The notes under the pieces are model-generated. The model saw nothing but the letters and a program-made list of their open reading frames with translations. It did no database searches and was not told the DNA's origin. Positions 9,107-17,167 of a stretch of 64,000 nt of DNA are shown here, piece after piece. The stretch covers positions 1 through 64,000 of the forward strand of contig NZ_BMTV01000026.1 of the NCBI RefSeq assembly GCF_014649855.1. Direction: 5' to 3'. The translations under genes were made by a program, and so were the position numbers. Positions within the stretch are counted from its first letter, which is position 1. Every line of letters starts with the position of its first letter. This DNA is from Streptomyces roseolus (GTDB taxonomy: Bacteria > Actinomycetota > Actinomycetes > Streptomycetales > Streptomycetaceae).

Positions 9107-10665
9107 GAGGTGGCTCCGGTGGCGATGGCGCCCAGGATCCGGTCGGGCGTCAGGGTCGTGTCGTTGGGGAGGGTGGCGACGAGCCGGTGGTCGCGCAGGA
9201 CGCCGACCCGGTGGCTCAGCCGCAGCACTTCCTCGAGTTCGGCGGAGATGAAGAGGACCGCCGTGCCCTCCGCGGCCAGGCGGCCGACGAGCCGCTGGAT
9301 CTCCGTCTTGGCGCCGATGTCGATGCCCCGGGTGGGTTCGTCCAGGATCAGCAGCTCGGGGTCGGTGAGCAGCCACCGGGCGAGCAGCACCTTCTGCTGG
9401 TTGCCGCCGCTGAGGTTGCGGACCTGGGCCTCGGGGTCGGCCGGGCGGATGTCGAGGACCTCGGTCCACCGGGCGGCGATCTCGTCCTGCCGGGCGCGGG
9501 AGAGGGGCCTGGTCCATCCGCGTGCGGCCTGGAGGGCCAGGACGATGTTCTCGCGGACCGTGAGTTCGCCGATCAGGCCCTCTGCCTTGCGGTTCTCCGA
9601 ACAGAAGGCGATCTTGTGGGCGATCGCGGTGCGCGGCGAGCGCAGGACGGCGCGTTCGCCGTGGATCCGCAGCTCGCCGCCGTCGGCGTGGTCGGCTCCG
9701 AAGAGCAGCCGGGCGGCCTCGGTCCGTCCGGATCCGAGGAGACCGGCGAGACCGATGACCTCGCCGCGGTGGATGTCCAGGTCGTACGGCTCGATGGAGC
9801 CGGCCCGGGTGAGCCCGCGGGCGCTGAGGAAGGGCGTTCCGGCGGTCTCGGGGGCGGCGGCGGTGCCCGGGCGGGAGGTCTCGGCGAGTTCGTCGAGGGT
9901 GCTCAGTTCGCTGCCGACCATGTGGTGGACCAGGGTGACGGGGGTCAGCTCGTCGATACGGTACTCGCCTTCGAGGCGTCCGTTGCGCAGGACGGTCACC
10001 CGGTCGCACAGGTCGAAGACCTGGTCGAGGAAGTGGGTGACGAAGAGGATCGCGACCCCCCGGTCCCGGAGGCGGCGCACCAGGGCGAAGAGCTGGGCGA
10101 CCTCGTCGCGGTCGAGGCTGGAGGTGGGCTCGTCGAGGACGAGGACCTTCGCCTGGACGTCCACGGCGCGGACGATCGCGACGAGTTGCTGGACGGCGAG
10201 GGAGTGGGCGCTCAGCGGCATGCGGACGTCGAGGTCGAGTTCCAGCTCGGTGATGAGCCGTGCCGCGCGCCGGTGGAGGGCCTTCCAGTGGACGAGACCG
10301 AAGCGCCGGGGTTCCCGGCCGACGAGGATGTTCTCGGCGACCGAGAGGTTGGGGCAGAGGTTCACCTCCTGGTAGACCGTGCTGATTCCGGCGTGCTGCG
10401 CTTCCAGGGGCTGGGCGAACCGCCGGGGGCCGCCGTCGACGGAGACCGTTCCCGCGTCGGGCGGGTGGACGCCGGTGAGCACCTTGATGAGGGTGGACTT
10501 GCCGGCGCCGTTCTCTCCCATCAGCGCGTGGACCTCGCCGGGGAAGAGGCGCAGGTCCACGCCGTCGAGGGCGAGGACGCCGGGGAACGCCTTGCGGATG
10601 CCGCGGGCCTCCAGGACCGGCCGGCCGGCGGGGGTGGGTGTGCGGGGGGTGGGTGGGGCTGTCAT
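9103..10665 (-). CDS. ytfR: Sugar ABC transporter ATPase with two ATP-binding domains, YtfR type
   Basis: Energises the second importer (520 aa). Domain one: Walker A GENGAGKSTLIKVLTG at about residues 50-65, VYQEVNLCPNLSVAENI (the YQEVNLCPNLSV form is characteristic of YtfR), Walker B VLVLDEPTSSLD. Domain two: GLLGSGRTEAARLLFG, LSGGNQQKVLLARWL, LLILDEPTRGIDIGAK. The ATG at 10665 follows GGAGGG. A hairpin lies between it and the binding-protein gene. The open frame extends far upstream, but the extension is antisense to nothing real and out of frame with the lipoprotein gene. Confidence 0.9.
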   Translation of the reverse strand: MTAPPTPRTPTPAGRPVLEARGIRKAFPGVLALDGVDLRLFPGEVHALMGENGAGKSTLIKVLTGVHPPDAGTVSVDGGPRRFAQPLEAQHAGISTVYQEVNLCPNLSVAENILVGREPRRFGLVHWKALHRRAARLITELELDLDVRMPLSAHSLAVQQLVAIVRAVDVQAKVLVLDEPTSSLDRDEVAQLFALVRRLRDRGVAILFVTHFLDQVFDLCDRVTVLRNGRLEGEYRIDELTPVTLVHHMVGSELSTLDELAETSRPGTAAAPETAGTPFLSARGLTRAGSIEPYDLDIHRGEVIGLAGLLGSGRTEAARLLFGADHADGGELRIHGERAVLRSPRTAIAHKIAFCSENRKAEGLIGELTVRENIVLALQAARGWTRPLSRARQDEIAARWTEVLDIRPADPEAQVRNLSGGNQQKVLLARWLLTDPELLILDEPTRGIDIGAKTEIQRLVGRLAAEGTAVLFISAELEEVLRLSHRVGVLRDHRLVATLPNDTTLTPDRILGAIATGATS

Positions 10666-10687
10666 CCGCCCTCCTCGTTCTGGGGGG

Positions 10688-10715
10688 CCGGGGGCGGCGC
10701 GAGGGCCGCCCCCGG
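10688..10715. terminator. Intercistronic hairpin between ytfQ and ytfR
   Basis: An 11-bp perfect stem (arms 10688-10698 and 10705-10715, 6-base loop) lies just after the binding-protein stop. Such hairpins commonly give partial termination or 3' protection, so that the binding protein is made in excess over membrane subunits. Confidence 0.65.
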
Positions 10716-10733
10716 TCCGGTGCGGGCGGTGGG

Positions 10734-11735
10734 TCAGTACTGGCGGCCGGGCAGGGCGGCCGCGGCCTGGTCCTGGGTGAAGACGCCCTCCTTGACCTCG
10801 ACCCGTCGCGGGACGCTCTCCCCGGCCGCGACCTTCTTGGCGAGTTCCATGAGCTGGTCGCCGAGGAGCGGGTTGCACTCGACCACCACGTTGATCTTCT
10901 TCTCCTGCATGGCGACGAAGGCGTCCTTGATGCCGTCGACGGAGATCACCTTGATGTCGGTGCCCGGCTTCTTGCCCGCCTCCTCGATGGCCTGGATGGC
11001 GCCCAGGGCCATGTCGTCGTTGTGGGCGTACAGGACGTCGATGTCCTCGTGGGACTTGAGGAAGGCCTGCATGACCTCCTTGCCCTTGGCGCGGGTGAAG
11101 TCCCCGGTCTGGGAGGCGACGACCTTGAACTTGGGGTCGCCCTTGACGACTTCGGCGAAGCCCGCCTTGCGGTCGTTGGCGGGGGCGGAGCCGGTGGTGC
11201 CCTGGAGCTCGACGACGTTGACGGGGTCGGAGGTCCCCTCGTACTCCTTCACGAGCCACTTGCCGGCCTCCTGGCCCTCCTTGACGAAGTCGGAGCCGAG
11301 GAAGGTCTGGTAGAGCGAGGTGTCCTGCGAGTCGACCGCGCGGTCGGTGAGGATCACGGGGATGCCGGCGTTCTTGGCCTCCTTCAGGACGGTGTCCCAG
11401 CCGGATTCGACCACCGGCGAGAAGGCGATGACGTCCACCTTCTGCTGGATGAAGGTGCGGATCGCCTTGATCTGGTTCTCCTGCTTCTGCTGCGCGTCGG
11501 AGAACTTCAGCGTGATGCCGGCCTTCTCGGCCGCCTCGCGTACGGACTTGGTGTTGGCGGTGCGCCAGCCGCTCTCGGCTCCCACCTGGGCGAACCCGAG
11601 CACCAGCGTGCCGTCGGAGGAGCCCTTGCCGGTGCCGCCGGCGGTGCCGGTGGGTGCGGGCTCGGTGGTGCAGGCGGTCAGCGCACCAGCGGCCAGGGCG
11701 GCGGCGGCGATGACGCGGAGGGCTCTGTGGGCCAT
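10734..11735 (-). CDS. ytfQ: Furanose-type sugar ABC transporter binding lipoprotein, YtfQ type
   Basis: Substrate-binding lipoprotein (333 aa) of the second importer. Signal peptide MAHRALRVIAAAALAAG with lipobox ALTAC, Cys22. The mature protein contains FAQVGAESGWRTANTKSV, IRTFIQQKVDVIAFSPVVES, GIPVILTDRAVDS and VLYAHNDDMALGAIQAIEEAG, matching the YtfQ subgroup of the CUT2 binding proteins. E. coli YtfQ binds galactofuranose and the system has been linked to arabinofuranose too (established for E. coli, inferred here). Two AraR-type operators lie 150-270 bases upstream. Confidence 0.88.
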   Translation of the reverse strand: MAHRALRVIAAAALAAGALTACTTEPAPTGTAGGTGKGSSDGTLVLGFAQVGAESGWRTANTKSVREAAEKAGITLKFSDAQQKQENQIKAIRTFIQQKVDVIAFSPVVESGWDTVLKEAKNAGIPVILTDRAVDSQDTSLYQTFLGSDFVKEGQEAGKWLVKEYEGTSDPVNVVELQGTTGSAPANDRKAGFAEVVKGDPKFKVVASQTGDFTRAKGKEVMQAFLKSHEDIDVLYAHNDDMALGAIQAIEEAGKKPGTDIKVISVDGIKDAFVAMQEKKINVVVECNPLLGDQLMELAKKVAAGESVPRRVEVKEGVFTQDQAAAALPGRQY

Positions 11736-11887
11736 GTCGTGGTTCCTCTCGGGACGTGCGTCGTACGAGGCGGGCCCTCAAGGGGACGGGCCCGGCGAAG
11801 GGAGGGCTGCGCAGCGGTGGTCGAACCGGGCGGAGGCAGAACGAGTCGTCGGCTCCCGGCGACCGGTGGGTCGGCGAACGCGTGTCA

Positions 11888-11903
11888 TTGTGAGCGCTAA
11901 CAG
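11888..11903. promoter_or_regulatory. AraR-type operator upstream of ytfQ, proximal
   Basis: ATTGTGAGCGCTAACAG differs from the copy at 1702-1717 only at its ends. It lies about 150 bases upstream of the ytfQ start, in the probable promoter region of the second importer. Confidence 0.75.
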
Positions 11904-11988
11904 TCATGCAACTCAAGGGTTCGTACGGCCGTTACCCGTTTTTGATACGGCGAAGTGGAGCAGCCCGCCGTGAACCAGAGCCAGGAAG

Positions 11989-12003
11989 TTGTGAGCGTTA
12001 ACA
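11989..12003. promoter_or_regulatory. AraR-type operator upstream of ytfQ, distal
   Basis: TTGTGAGCGTTAACA is the same sequence as the reverse complement of the araB-proximal site at 221-236. It is 101 bases from the proximal ytfQ site, so the pair could bind one tetramer or support looping. Confidence 0.7.
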
Positions 12004-12374
12004 GTGGCGGCTGAGGAGCAGCCCGCACCGAACCCCACGGAACGGCGCCCGCCGACACCCCACCGCGCTTCGTATCGTCGCGACACGATTTCGAACGGCA
12101 TCCAGGATCCCGGACATCAGGAGTCGTTCTCCGCGCCCCCCGGCCCTCCCCGAGGCCGCCTCCGGGGTGAGCCGCCGGAGGCGGGCCGTCGTCCCCGACG
12201 TGCCCGGCGCAGACGCGCAGCCGGGCTTCGCCGGGACCCGGCTCCCGAGGCGGGTGCTTCTTCCCGGACCGGGAGCGCTCCCCAAGGCGGCGTCGAAACC
12301 CTGCCGCTCCTTCGACCTTCCGCCAAGGCGGCCGGGAGGCACCGGGGTTGAACCTGCGGGCCGGGAGGCCCGCC

Positions 12375-12545
12375 GCGAGGCGGCCCGTCGGGCGCCGGCG
12401 CCGACGACCGGGCGCACGGGGAGGATCAGCGGGGGGCACCTGTCCGTCGACGAGGGCGACGAGCATGCGCGCCGTCTCTCGGCCGAGACCCTCCATGGGC
12501 TGGTGCGCCGCGGTCTCGACCACCTCGTCGAGGGCCGACCGCCGT
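12375..12545 (-). pseudogene. Fragment of a LacI-family regulator C-terminus, frameshifted
   Basis: On the minus strand, the frame starting near 12545 reads VETAAHQPMEGLGRETARM then LVALVDGQVPP. This matches the conserved LacI-family segment TTVxQPxxELGRxAARxLxxLxDG. Shifting one base after GQV gives PPLILPVRPVVGAGAR, the usual last strand of such proteins (LPTxLVVRxS). Nothing recognisable of the HTH or the effector domain precedes it. I interpret it as the remnant of a regulator, perhaps of the adjacent cellulase. The match is by eye only. Confidence 0.6.
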
Positions 12546-12600
12546 CGCGGCACGCCGTCGGCCATGATCCGCCTTCCCGTCGCGGCCTGAACGCCTGGAA

Positions 12601-12620
12601 GACCGGAAGCGCTTCCGGTC
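12601..12620. promoter_or_regulatory. 20-base perfect palindrome with LacI-type centre
   Basis: GACCGGAAGCGCTTCCGGTC is a perfect palindrome with the AGCGCT centre typical of LacI-family operators. It lies between the regulator fragment and the GH6 cellulase. The protein that binds it is unknown. Confidence 0.5.
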
Positions 12621-12737
12621 GCAGGGACGGAGAGCGTGATCACCGCCGCGTGAAGTGGTGTTCACGTGAGGCCACTTGACAGCCGAAAGAAGCGCAACCC
12701 ACGATACGGCGACGCCCCGGACCTACCGAACCGCTGC

Positions 12738-12751
12738 TGGAAACGCTTCCA
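12738..12751. promoter_or_regulatory. LacI-type near-palindrome TGGAAACGCTTCCA
   Basis: One mismatched pair in the centre of an otherwise symmetric 14-mer. It abuts the CebR-type box with only one base between, so two different LacI-type proteins could compete here. Confidence 0.45.
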
Positions 12752-12752
12752 T

Positions 12753-12766
12753 TGGGAGCGCTCCCA
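12753..12766. promoter_or_regulatory. CebR-type box in front of the GH6 cellulase
   Basis: TGGGAGCGCTCCCA is identical to the published CebR box consensus of Streptomyces, bound by the cellobiose-responsive LacI repressor. It lies 151 bases upstream of the cellulase ATG. Cellobiose or cellotriose would relieve repression. Confidence 0.88.
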
Positions 12767-12917
12767 ACGTTCTCGGTACGCCCTCGGCGTGCCGGTGTCC
12801 CCAGCGGTCGGAGCCGCCGCCGCACGGGGACCTCGTACCACCGCACTTCCTTCGCGCGTCGCCCGCTCGGGACGAGAGCACACGACGCTTCCGCCGTCAG
12901 GAAACCGAGGTACAGCC

Positions 12918-13883
12918 ATGCGCCACAGGATCCGCACGCTCGTCGCAGCACTCTCCGCGCTGCCGTTGGCGCTCGCCGTCGCCCCGCCCGCCCACGCGGC
13001 GGATCCCACCACCATGACCAGCGGGTTCTACGTGGACCCCGATTCCAGCGCGAAGAAGTGGGTCGCCGCCAACCCCGGCGACGGCCGGGCCGCCGCGATC
13101 GGCGCGTCCCTCGCCGAGACCCCCACGGCCCGCTGGTTCGGCGCCTGGAGCGGCACCATCGGCACCGCGACCGGCGCGTACGTGGGGGCCGCCGACCACC
13201 AGGACAAGCTGCCCGTCCTGGTCGCGTACAACATCCACCTCCGCGACTCGTGCGGCGGTCACTCCGGGGGCGGCGCCTCCTCGCCCTCCGCGTACGCGAC
13301 CTGGATCGCCCAGTTCGCCGGCGGGATCGCCCAGCGCCCGGCCGTCGTCGTCCTCGAACCCGACTCCCTCGCGGACTACGGCTGTCTGAACCCGACCCAG
13401 ATCCGCGAACGCCAGGGCATGATCAGCGGCGCCGTCGCCGAGTTCAACCGTCAGGCCCCCCACACCTGGGTCTACCTCGACGCCGGCAACCCCGGCTGGG
13501 TGAGCGCCGGAACGATGGCCCAGCGCCTCCACGAAGCCGGCCTCCGCCAGGCGCACGGCTTCTCCCTCAACGTCTCGAACCACTACACCACCGCCCAGAA
13601 CACCGCCTACGGCAACGCCGTCAACGGCGAACTGGCCGCCCGCTACGGCTACACCAAGCCGTTCGTCGTCGACACCAGCCGCAACGGCAACGGCGCCAAC
13701 GGCGAGTGGTGCAACGCGGCCGGCCGCCGCATCGGCACGCCCACCCGGCTGGGCGGCGGCGCCGAGATGCTGCTGTGGATCAAGGCCCCGGGCGAGTCCG
13801 ACGGCAACTGCGGCGTCGGGACCGGCTCCACGGCCGGCCAGTTCCTCCCCGAGGTCGCCTACAAGATGATCTACGGCTACTGA
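12918..13883 (+). CDS. Secreted GH6 endo-beta-1,4-glucanase
   Basis: Secreted cellulase (321 aa) that cleaves internal beta-1,4 links in cellulose. An N-terminal Sec signal peptide (MRHRIRTLVAALSALPLALA, cleavage near AHAAD at residues 27-29) leads to a single GH6 domain: YVDPDSSAKKWV, VLVAYNIHLRDSCGGHSGGG, VVVLEPDSLADYGC (with the catalytic acid Asp), TWVYLDAGNPGWV, GFSLNVSNHYTT, VVDTSRNGNG and LLWIKAPGESDGNCG. No carbohydrate-binding module or linker is present, so it is a catalytic-domain-only form of the Streptomyces CelA type. It is preceded by a perfect CebR box and followed by a GH9 cellulase with its own box. Confidence 0.93.
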   Translation: MRHRIRTLVAALSALPLALAVAPPAHAADPTTMTSGFYVDPDSSAKKWVAANPGDGRAAAIGASLAETPTARWFGAWSGTIGTATGAYVGAADHQDKLPVLVAYNIHLRDSCGGHSGGGASSPSAYATWIAQFAGGIAQRPAVVVLEPDSLADYGCLNPTQIRERQGMISGAVAEFNRQAPHTWVYLDAGNPGWVSAGTMAQRLHEAGLRQAHGFSLNVSNHYTTAQNTAYGNAVNGELAARYGYTKPFVVDTSRNGNGANGEWCNAAGRRIGTPTRLGGGAEMLLWIKAPGESDGNCGVGTGSTAGQFLPEVAYKMIYGY

Positions 13884-14342
13884 CCCTCCGGCTCCTGCGG
13901 CCCGGACTCCGCCGCAGCGCGACCGGGCCACAGGCACGCGTCCGCCCTCCGCGCCCTCGCCTTCGCCCTCCGGCCAGGAAAGCCGGCCCCATGAAGCCGC
14001 GCGGCCCACGACGCCGCGCGGCCGCCGCCCTCGCCCGGGTCGGGTGCGCCGCGCTCAGCCCTCGCGGCTCCGCCTTCCCCGGGCCGGCCGGACGACCGGG
14101 TTCCCGCCGCCGTCGAAACCGTTGACGGTGGCGGCGGGCGGTCACTAATCTCCGCTCCAGATCCCCGTCCTGCCGACCGCGGTGCGACGCGGCACTCCTT
14201 GGGAGCGCTCCCATACGATCGTTCCACCGGACGCCGCCGGGCATGACCCGTGCCGGCCCGTCCGAAAACCCCTGGCTCTCCACCGGCTCGCGCCCGTCCG
14301 CTCGTCCCGCCGACGCCCCACGACTTCCCGTAGGAGCCGCAC
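13884..14342. other. Intergenic region between GH6 and GH9 cellulases
   Basis: No convincing gene. It contains a 10-bp hairpin with 7-base loop (arms 13996-14005 and 14013-14022), a possible terminator for the GH6 gene, and the CebR box of the GH9 gene at 14200-14213. Confidence 0.6.
14200..14213. promoter_or_regulatory. CebR-type box in front of the GH9 cellulase
   Basis: A second exact TGGGAGCGCTCCCA, 130 bases upstream of the GH9 start, nearly the same distance as in front of the GH6 gene. The two cellulases should be induced together by cello-oligosaccharides. Confidence 0.88.
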
Positions 14343-16505
14343 ATGCCCCCCACCACAACGTCCTTACCGCGCCGCGCCGCGCGCCTCTCCGGCGCGCTCC
14401 TGGCGGGCGCTCTCCTCCTCGGCGGTCTCACGACCGTCCCGGCCGCCGCCGGTACGTCCGCCACGGCGGCGACCTCGGCCGTACGCGTCAACCAGGTCGG
14501 CTACCTGCCCGACGGTCCGAAGCGCGCCACCGTCGTCACCACGGCGACCCAGGCGCTCGGCTGGCAGCTGCGGAACGCCTCCGGGACGGTCGTCGCCTCC
14601 GGTTCGACCGTCCCGCGCGGCGCGGACGCCCCCTCCGGGCAGTCCACCCAGGTGGCGGACTTCTCCTCGCACCGGGCGACGGGCACCGGGTACGTCCTGA
14701 CCGTGGACGGCAGCAGCAGCGCGCCGTTCGACATCCGCGCGGACCTCTACGACACGCTGCGCTCCGACTCGATGGCGTTCTTCCACCACCAGCGCAGCGG
14801 CATCACCATCGACGCCTCCCTGGTGGGTTCCGCCCACGCCCGCCCGGCCGGACACCTCGGCGTCGCACCCAACAAGGGCGACACCGCCGTCCCCTGCCAG
14901 GCGGGCGTGTGCGACTACACCCGCGACGTCCGGGGCGGCTGGTACGACGCCGGGGACCACGGCAAGTACGTGGTCAACGGCGGCCTCTCCACCTGGCTGG
15001 TCGTCAACTCCTTCGAGCGGGCCGCACGGGCGGGCAAGGAAGCCGCGCTGGGCGACTCCACCCTGCGCGTCCCCGAGCGCGGCAACGGCGTGCCGGACGT
15101 CCTCGACGAGGCGCGGTGGGAGCTCGACTTCCTGATGCGGATGCAGGTGCCCGACGGCAAGCCGTACGCGGGCATGGCGTTCCACAAGATCCACGACGCG
15201 GCCTGGACCGGCATGCCGACGCGGCCCGAGCAGGATCCCCAGCCGCGCGAACTGCACCGCCCCTCCACGGCGGCCACCCTCAACCTCGCGGCCGCCGCCG
15301 CGCAGTGCGCCCGGGTCTTCCGGCCGTACGACTCCGCCTACGCCGACCGCTGTCTGTCGGCCGCCCGCCGGGCGTGGACCGCCGCGCAGGCCAACCCGGC
15401 GCTGTACGCCCCGGATTCCGACAGCACGGGCGGCGGCGCCTACGGGGACACGCGGGTGACCGACGAGTTCTACTGGGCCGCCGCCGAGCTGTACGCGGCG
15501 ACCGGCGAGAGCGCCTACCGGGACGCCGTCACCTCCTCGTCCTGGCACACCTCCGCCGACGCGTTCAGCCCGTACGGCTTCGGCTGGGCGGACACCGCCG
15601 CGCTCGGCCGGCTCGTCCTGGCCACCGTCCCGACCGGGCTGCCCGCCGCCGACACCGCCCGGATCCGCTCCTCGGTGACCGCCGCGGCCGACGGCTACCT
15701 GTCCAGGATGGCCGCCCAGGGGTACGCCGTGCCCGTCCCCGCGGACGGCTACTTCTGGGGATCGAACGGCGAGGTCGCCAACGACGCCGTCGTCATGGCC
15801 GTCGCCGGAGAGCTGACGGGCGACGCGCGCTACCGTGCCGGCGCCCTGGAGACCATGGACTACCTGCTGGGCCGCAACGCCCTCGGCATGTCGTACGTGA
15901 CCGGTTACGGCGAGACGTCCGCGCAGAACCAGCACCACCGCTTCTGGGCACACCAGTTGGACGCCTCGCTGCCCCACCCGCCGGCCGGCTCGCTCGCGGG
16001 CGGCCCCAACAGCGGGCTCCAGGACCCGGTGGCGCAGGAGCGGCTGCGCGGCTGCGCCCCCGCGGCCTGCTACGTCGACCACATCGACTCGTACTCGACC
16101 AACGAGGTGGCGGTCAACTGGAACGCCCCGCTGGCCTGGCTCGCCGCCTACGCCGCCGAGCGGACCTCCACCGGCGGCGAACCGCCCGCCGCCGCCTGCG
16201 CGGTGACGTACGCGGTGGACAACGTCTGGAGCACCGGCTTCACCGCGACCGTCACCGTCAGGAACACCGGTCCGACGGCCGTGGACGGCTGGCAGCTGGC
16301 CTGGTCCTACGCGGGCGGCCAGAGCGTCACGAGCGCGTGGAACGCCACCGTCACCCAGAACGGCACCGCCGTCAGCGCCCGCGACACCGGCTGGAACCGG
16401 ACGATCGCCCCCGGCGCGACCGTGAGCTTCGGAGTCCAGGGGACCCACACCGGCTCGACGCCCTCCCCCACGGCCTTCACGCTCAACGCGAGCGCCTGCG
16501 CCTGA
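14343..16505 (+). CDS. Secreted GH9 cellulase with N-terminal Ig-like domain and C-terminal CBM2
   Basis: Secreted modular cellulase (720 aa). Domains in order: signal peptide (residues about 1-37), CelD-type Ig-like domain starting SAVRVNQVGYLPDGPKRATV (about 45-135), GH9 (alpha/alpha)6 catalytic domain (about 140-610), a short Thr/Gly/Pro linker, and a family 2 cellulose-binding module from CAVTYAVDNVWSTGFTATVT to ASACA, with the paired cysteines near its ends. GH9 catalytic landmarks: RGGWYDAGDHGKYVVNGG with nucleophile and base Asp, SYVTGYGETSAQNQHHRFW, and DSYSTNEVAVNWNAPLAW with the acid Glu. AGGAG precedes the ATG. Confidence 0.93.
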   Translation: MPPTTTSLPRRAARLSGALLAGALLLGGLTTVPAAAGTSATAATSAVRVNQVGYLPDGPKRATVVTTATQALGWQLRNASGTVVASGSTVPRGADAPSGQSTQVADFSSHRATGTGYVLTVDGSSSAPFDIRADLYDTLRSDSMAFFHHQRSGITIDASLVGSAHARPAGHLGVAPNKGDTAVPCQAGVCDYTRDVRGGWYDAGDHGKYVVNGGLSTWLVVNSFERAARAGKEAALGDSTLRVPERGNGVPDVLDEARWELDFLMRMQVPDGKPYAGMAFHKIHDAAWTGMPTRPEQDPQPRELHRPSTAATLNLAAAAAQCARVFRPYDSAYADRCLSAARRAWTAAQANPALYAPDSDSTGGGAYGDTRVTDEFYWAAAELYAATGESAYRDAVTSSSWHTSADAFSPYGFGWADTAALGRLVLATVPTGLPAADTARIRSSVTAAADGYLSRMAAQGYAVPVPADGYFWGSNGEVANDAVVMAVAGELTGDARYRAGALETMDYLLGRNALGMSYVTGYGETSAQNQHHRFWAHQLDASLPHPPAGSLAGGPNSGLQDPVAQERLRGCAPAACYVDHIDSYSTNEVAVNWNAPLAWLAAYAAERTSTGGEPPAAACAVTYAVDNVWSTGFTATVTVRNTGPTAVDGWQLAWSYAGGQSVTSAWNATVTQNGTAVSARDTGWNRTIAPGATVSFGVQGTHTGSTPSPTAFTLNASACA

Positions 16506-16508
16506 CCC

Positions 16509-16552
16509 GGTGGCCGGGTCCGGACGGACACCTCCGTCCGGACCCGGCCACC
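16509..16552. terminator. Terminator hairpin after the GH9 gene
   Basis: A perfect 20-bp stem (16509-16528 and 16533-16552) with a 4-base loop begins four bases after the GH9 stop codon. The minus-strand membrane-protein gene ends 20 bases further on, so it probably works in both directions. Confidence 0.85.
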
Positions 16553-16571
16553 AGGTCCATCGGTCCGCGGG

Positions 16572-16976
16572 TCAGACCGGCAGGACGATCGCCAGCGCGC
16601 CCGACGCGTCGACGACGCCGCACCACTCCGACCAGGCGCGGGGGACGACCCGGCCGGTCCGGTGGTGCGCGAGGTCCCAGAGGGCGTGGGCGAACCAGCC
16701 GGCGGCCACGACGTACAGCGCGGCCCTGCCGTCCACGAGGAGGACCGCCGCCGCCCACGCGCAGAAGACGACGAGGCCGGCCGTCTGGACGGTGAGCGCC
16801 CGCCGGTCGCCGAGTTCGCCGCGTACGGCCCCGAAGGCCAGGTAGCACAGCGGCATGACCACGAGCAGGGCGGCGAGGAAGGAGGCGGGCGGCAACCCGT
16901 CGGCGAAGGTCGCCACGGCGAGGACGAGCGCCAGCAGGGTCGGCCAACGGCGGGCGAGGAAGCGGATCGTCGTCAT
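16572..16976 (-). CDS. Small integral membrane protein of unknown function
   Basis: 134 residues from the ATG at 16976 (MTTIRFLARRWPTLLALVL). Four to five hydrophobic segments: TLLALVLAVATFADGL, FLAALLVVMPLCYLAFGAV, ALTVQTAGLVVFCAWAAAVL, and ALYVVAAGWFAHALWDLAHH. The last contains a His/Trp-rich motif HALWDLAHHRTGRVV that might bind a ligand or metal. I do not recognise the family. Convergent with the GH9 gene and not part of an evident operon. The ribosome-binding site is weak and a GTG or ATG further upstream (17012) is possible. Confidence 0.65.
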   Translation of the reverse strand: MTTIRFLARRWPTLLALVLAVATFADGLPPASFLAALLVVMPLCYLAFGAVRGELGDRRALTVQTAGLVVFCAWAAAVLLVDGRAALYVVAAGWFAHALWDLAHHRTGRVVPRAWSEWCGVVDASGALAIVLPV

Positions 16977-17167
16977 GCCACCCACTGTCGGCCACGGAAC
17001 CGCTCCGGTCACCGGTCCGTCGCCGGAATGCCCGGCGTCCCGGTCCGGACGGACGTCCGGACCGGGGTCACCCCCTGGAGGGGCCCGCGGAACGCGCGGA
17101 ACGGGCGGTGGCCCTCGTCGGTCTCGCGTCGGCCGAACTCCTCGGCACCGCCCGCGTCACCACGGAC

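Larger units (their letters stand above)
11736..12917. other. 1.2-kb regulatory region with a broken regulator fragment
   Basis: This long stretch separates the furanose importer from the GH6 cellulase. It holds two AraR-type operators near the left end, a degraded LacI-family C-terminus in the middle (minus strand, about 12375-12545), and three LacI-type palindromes in front of the cellulase (12601-12620, 12738-12751, 12753-12766). Other open frames here are Arg/Pro-rich and have no recognisable similarity. Confidence 0.6.

Noticed and set aside
10666..11916. Long N-terminal extension of the ytfR frame
   Set aside because: It is out of frame with the ytfQ lipoprotein gene on the same strand and has no similarity of its own. 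The true start has a ribosome-binding site at 10665.
12004..12700. Several overlapping open frames in the GH6 upstream region
   Set aside because: No ribosome-binding sites, and no similarity apart from the LacI fragment. The region is mostly regulatory.
14243..16795. 850-codon open frame over the GH9 gene
   Set aside because: Arg/Pro-rich shadow in another frame. The GH9 frame has signal peptide, catalytic motifs and CBM2.
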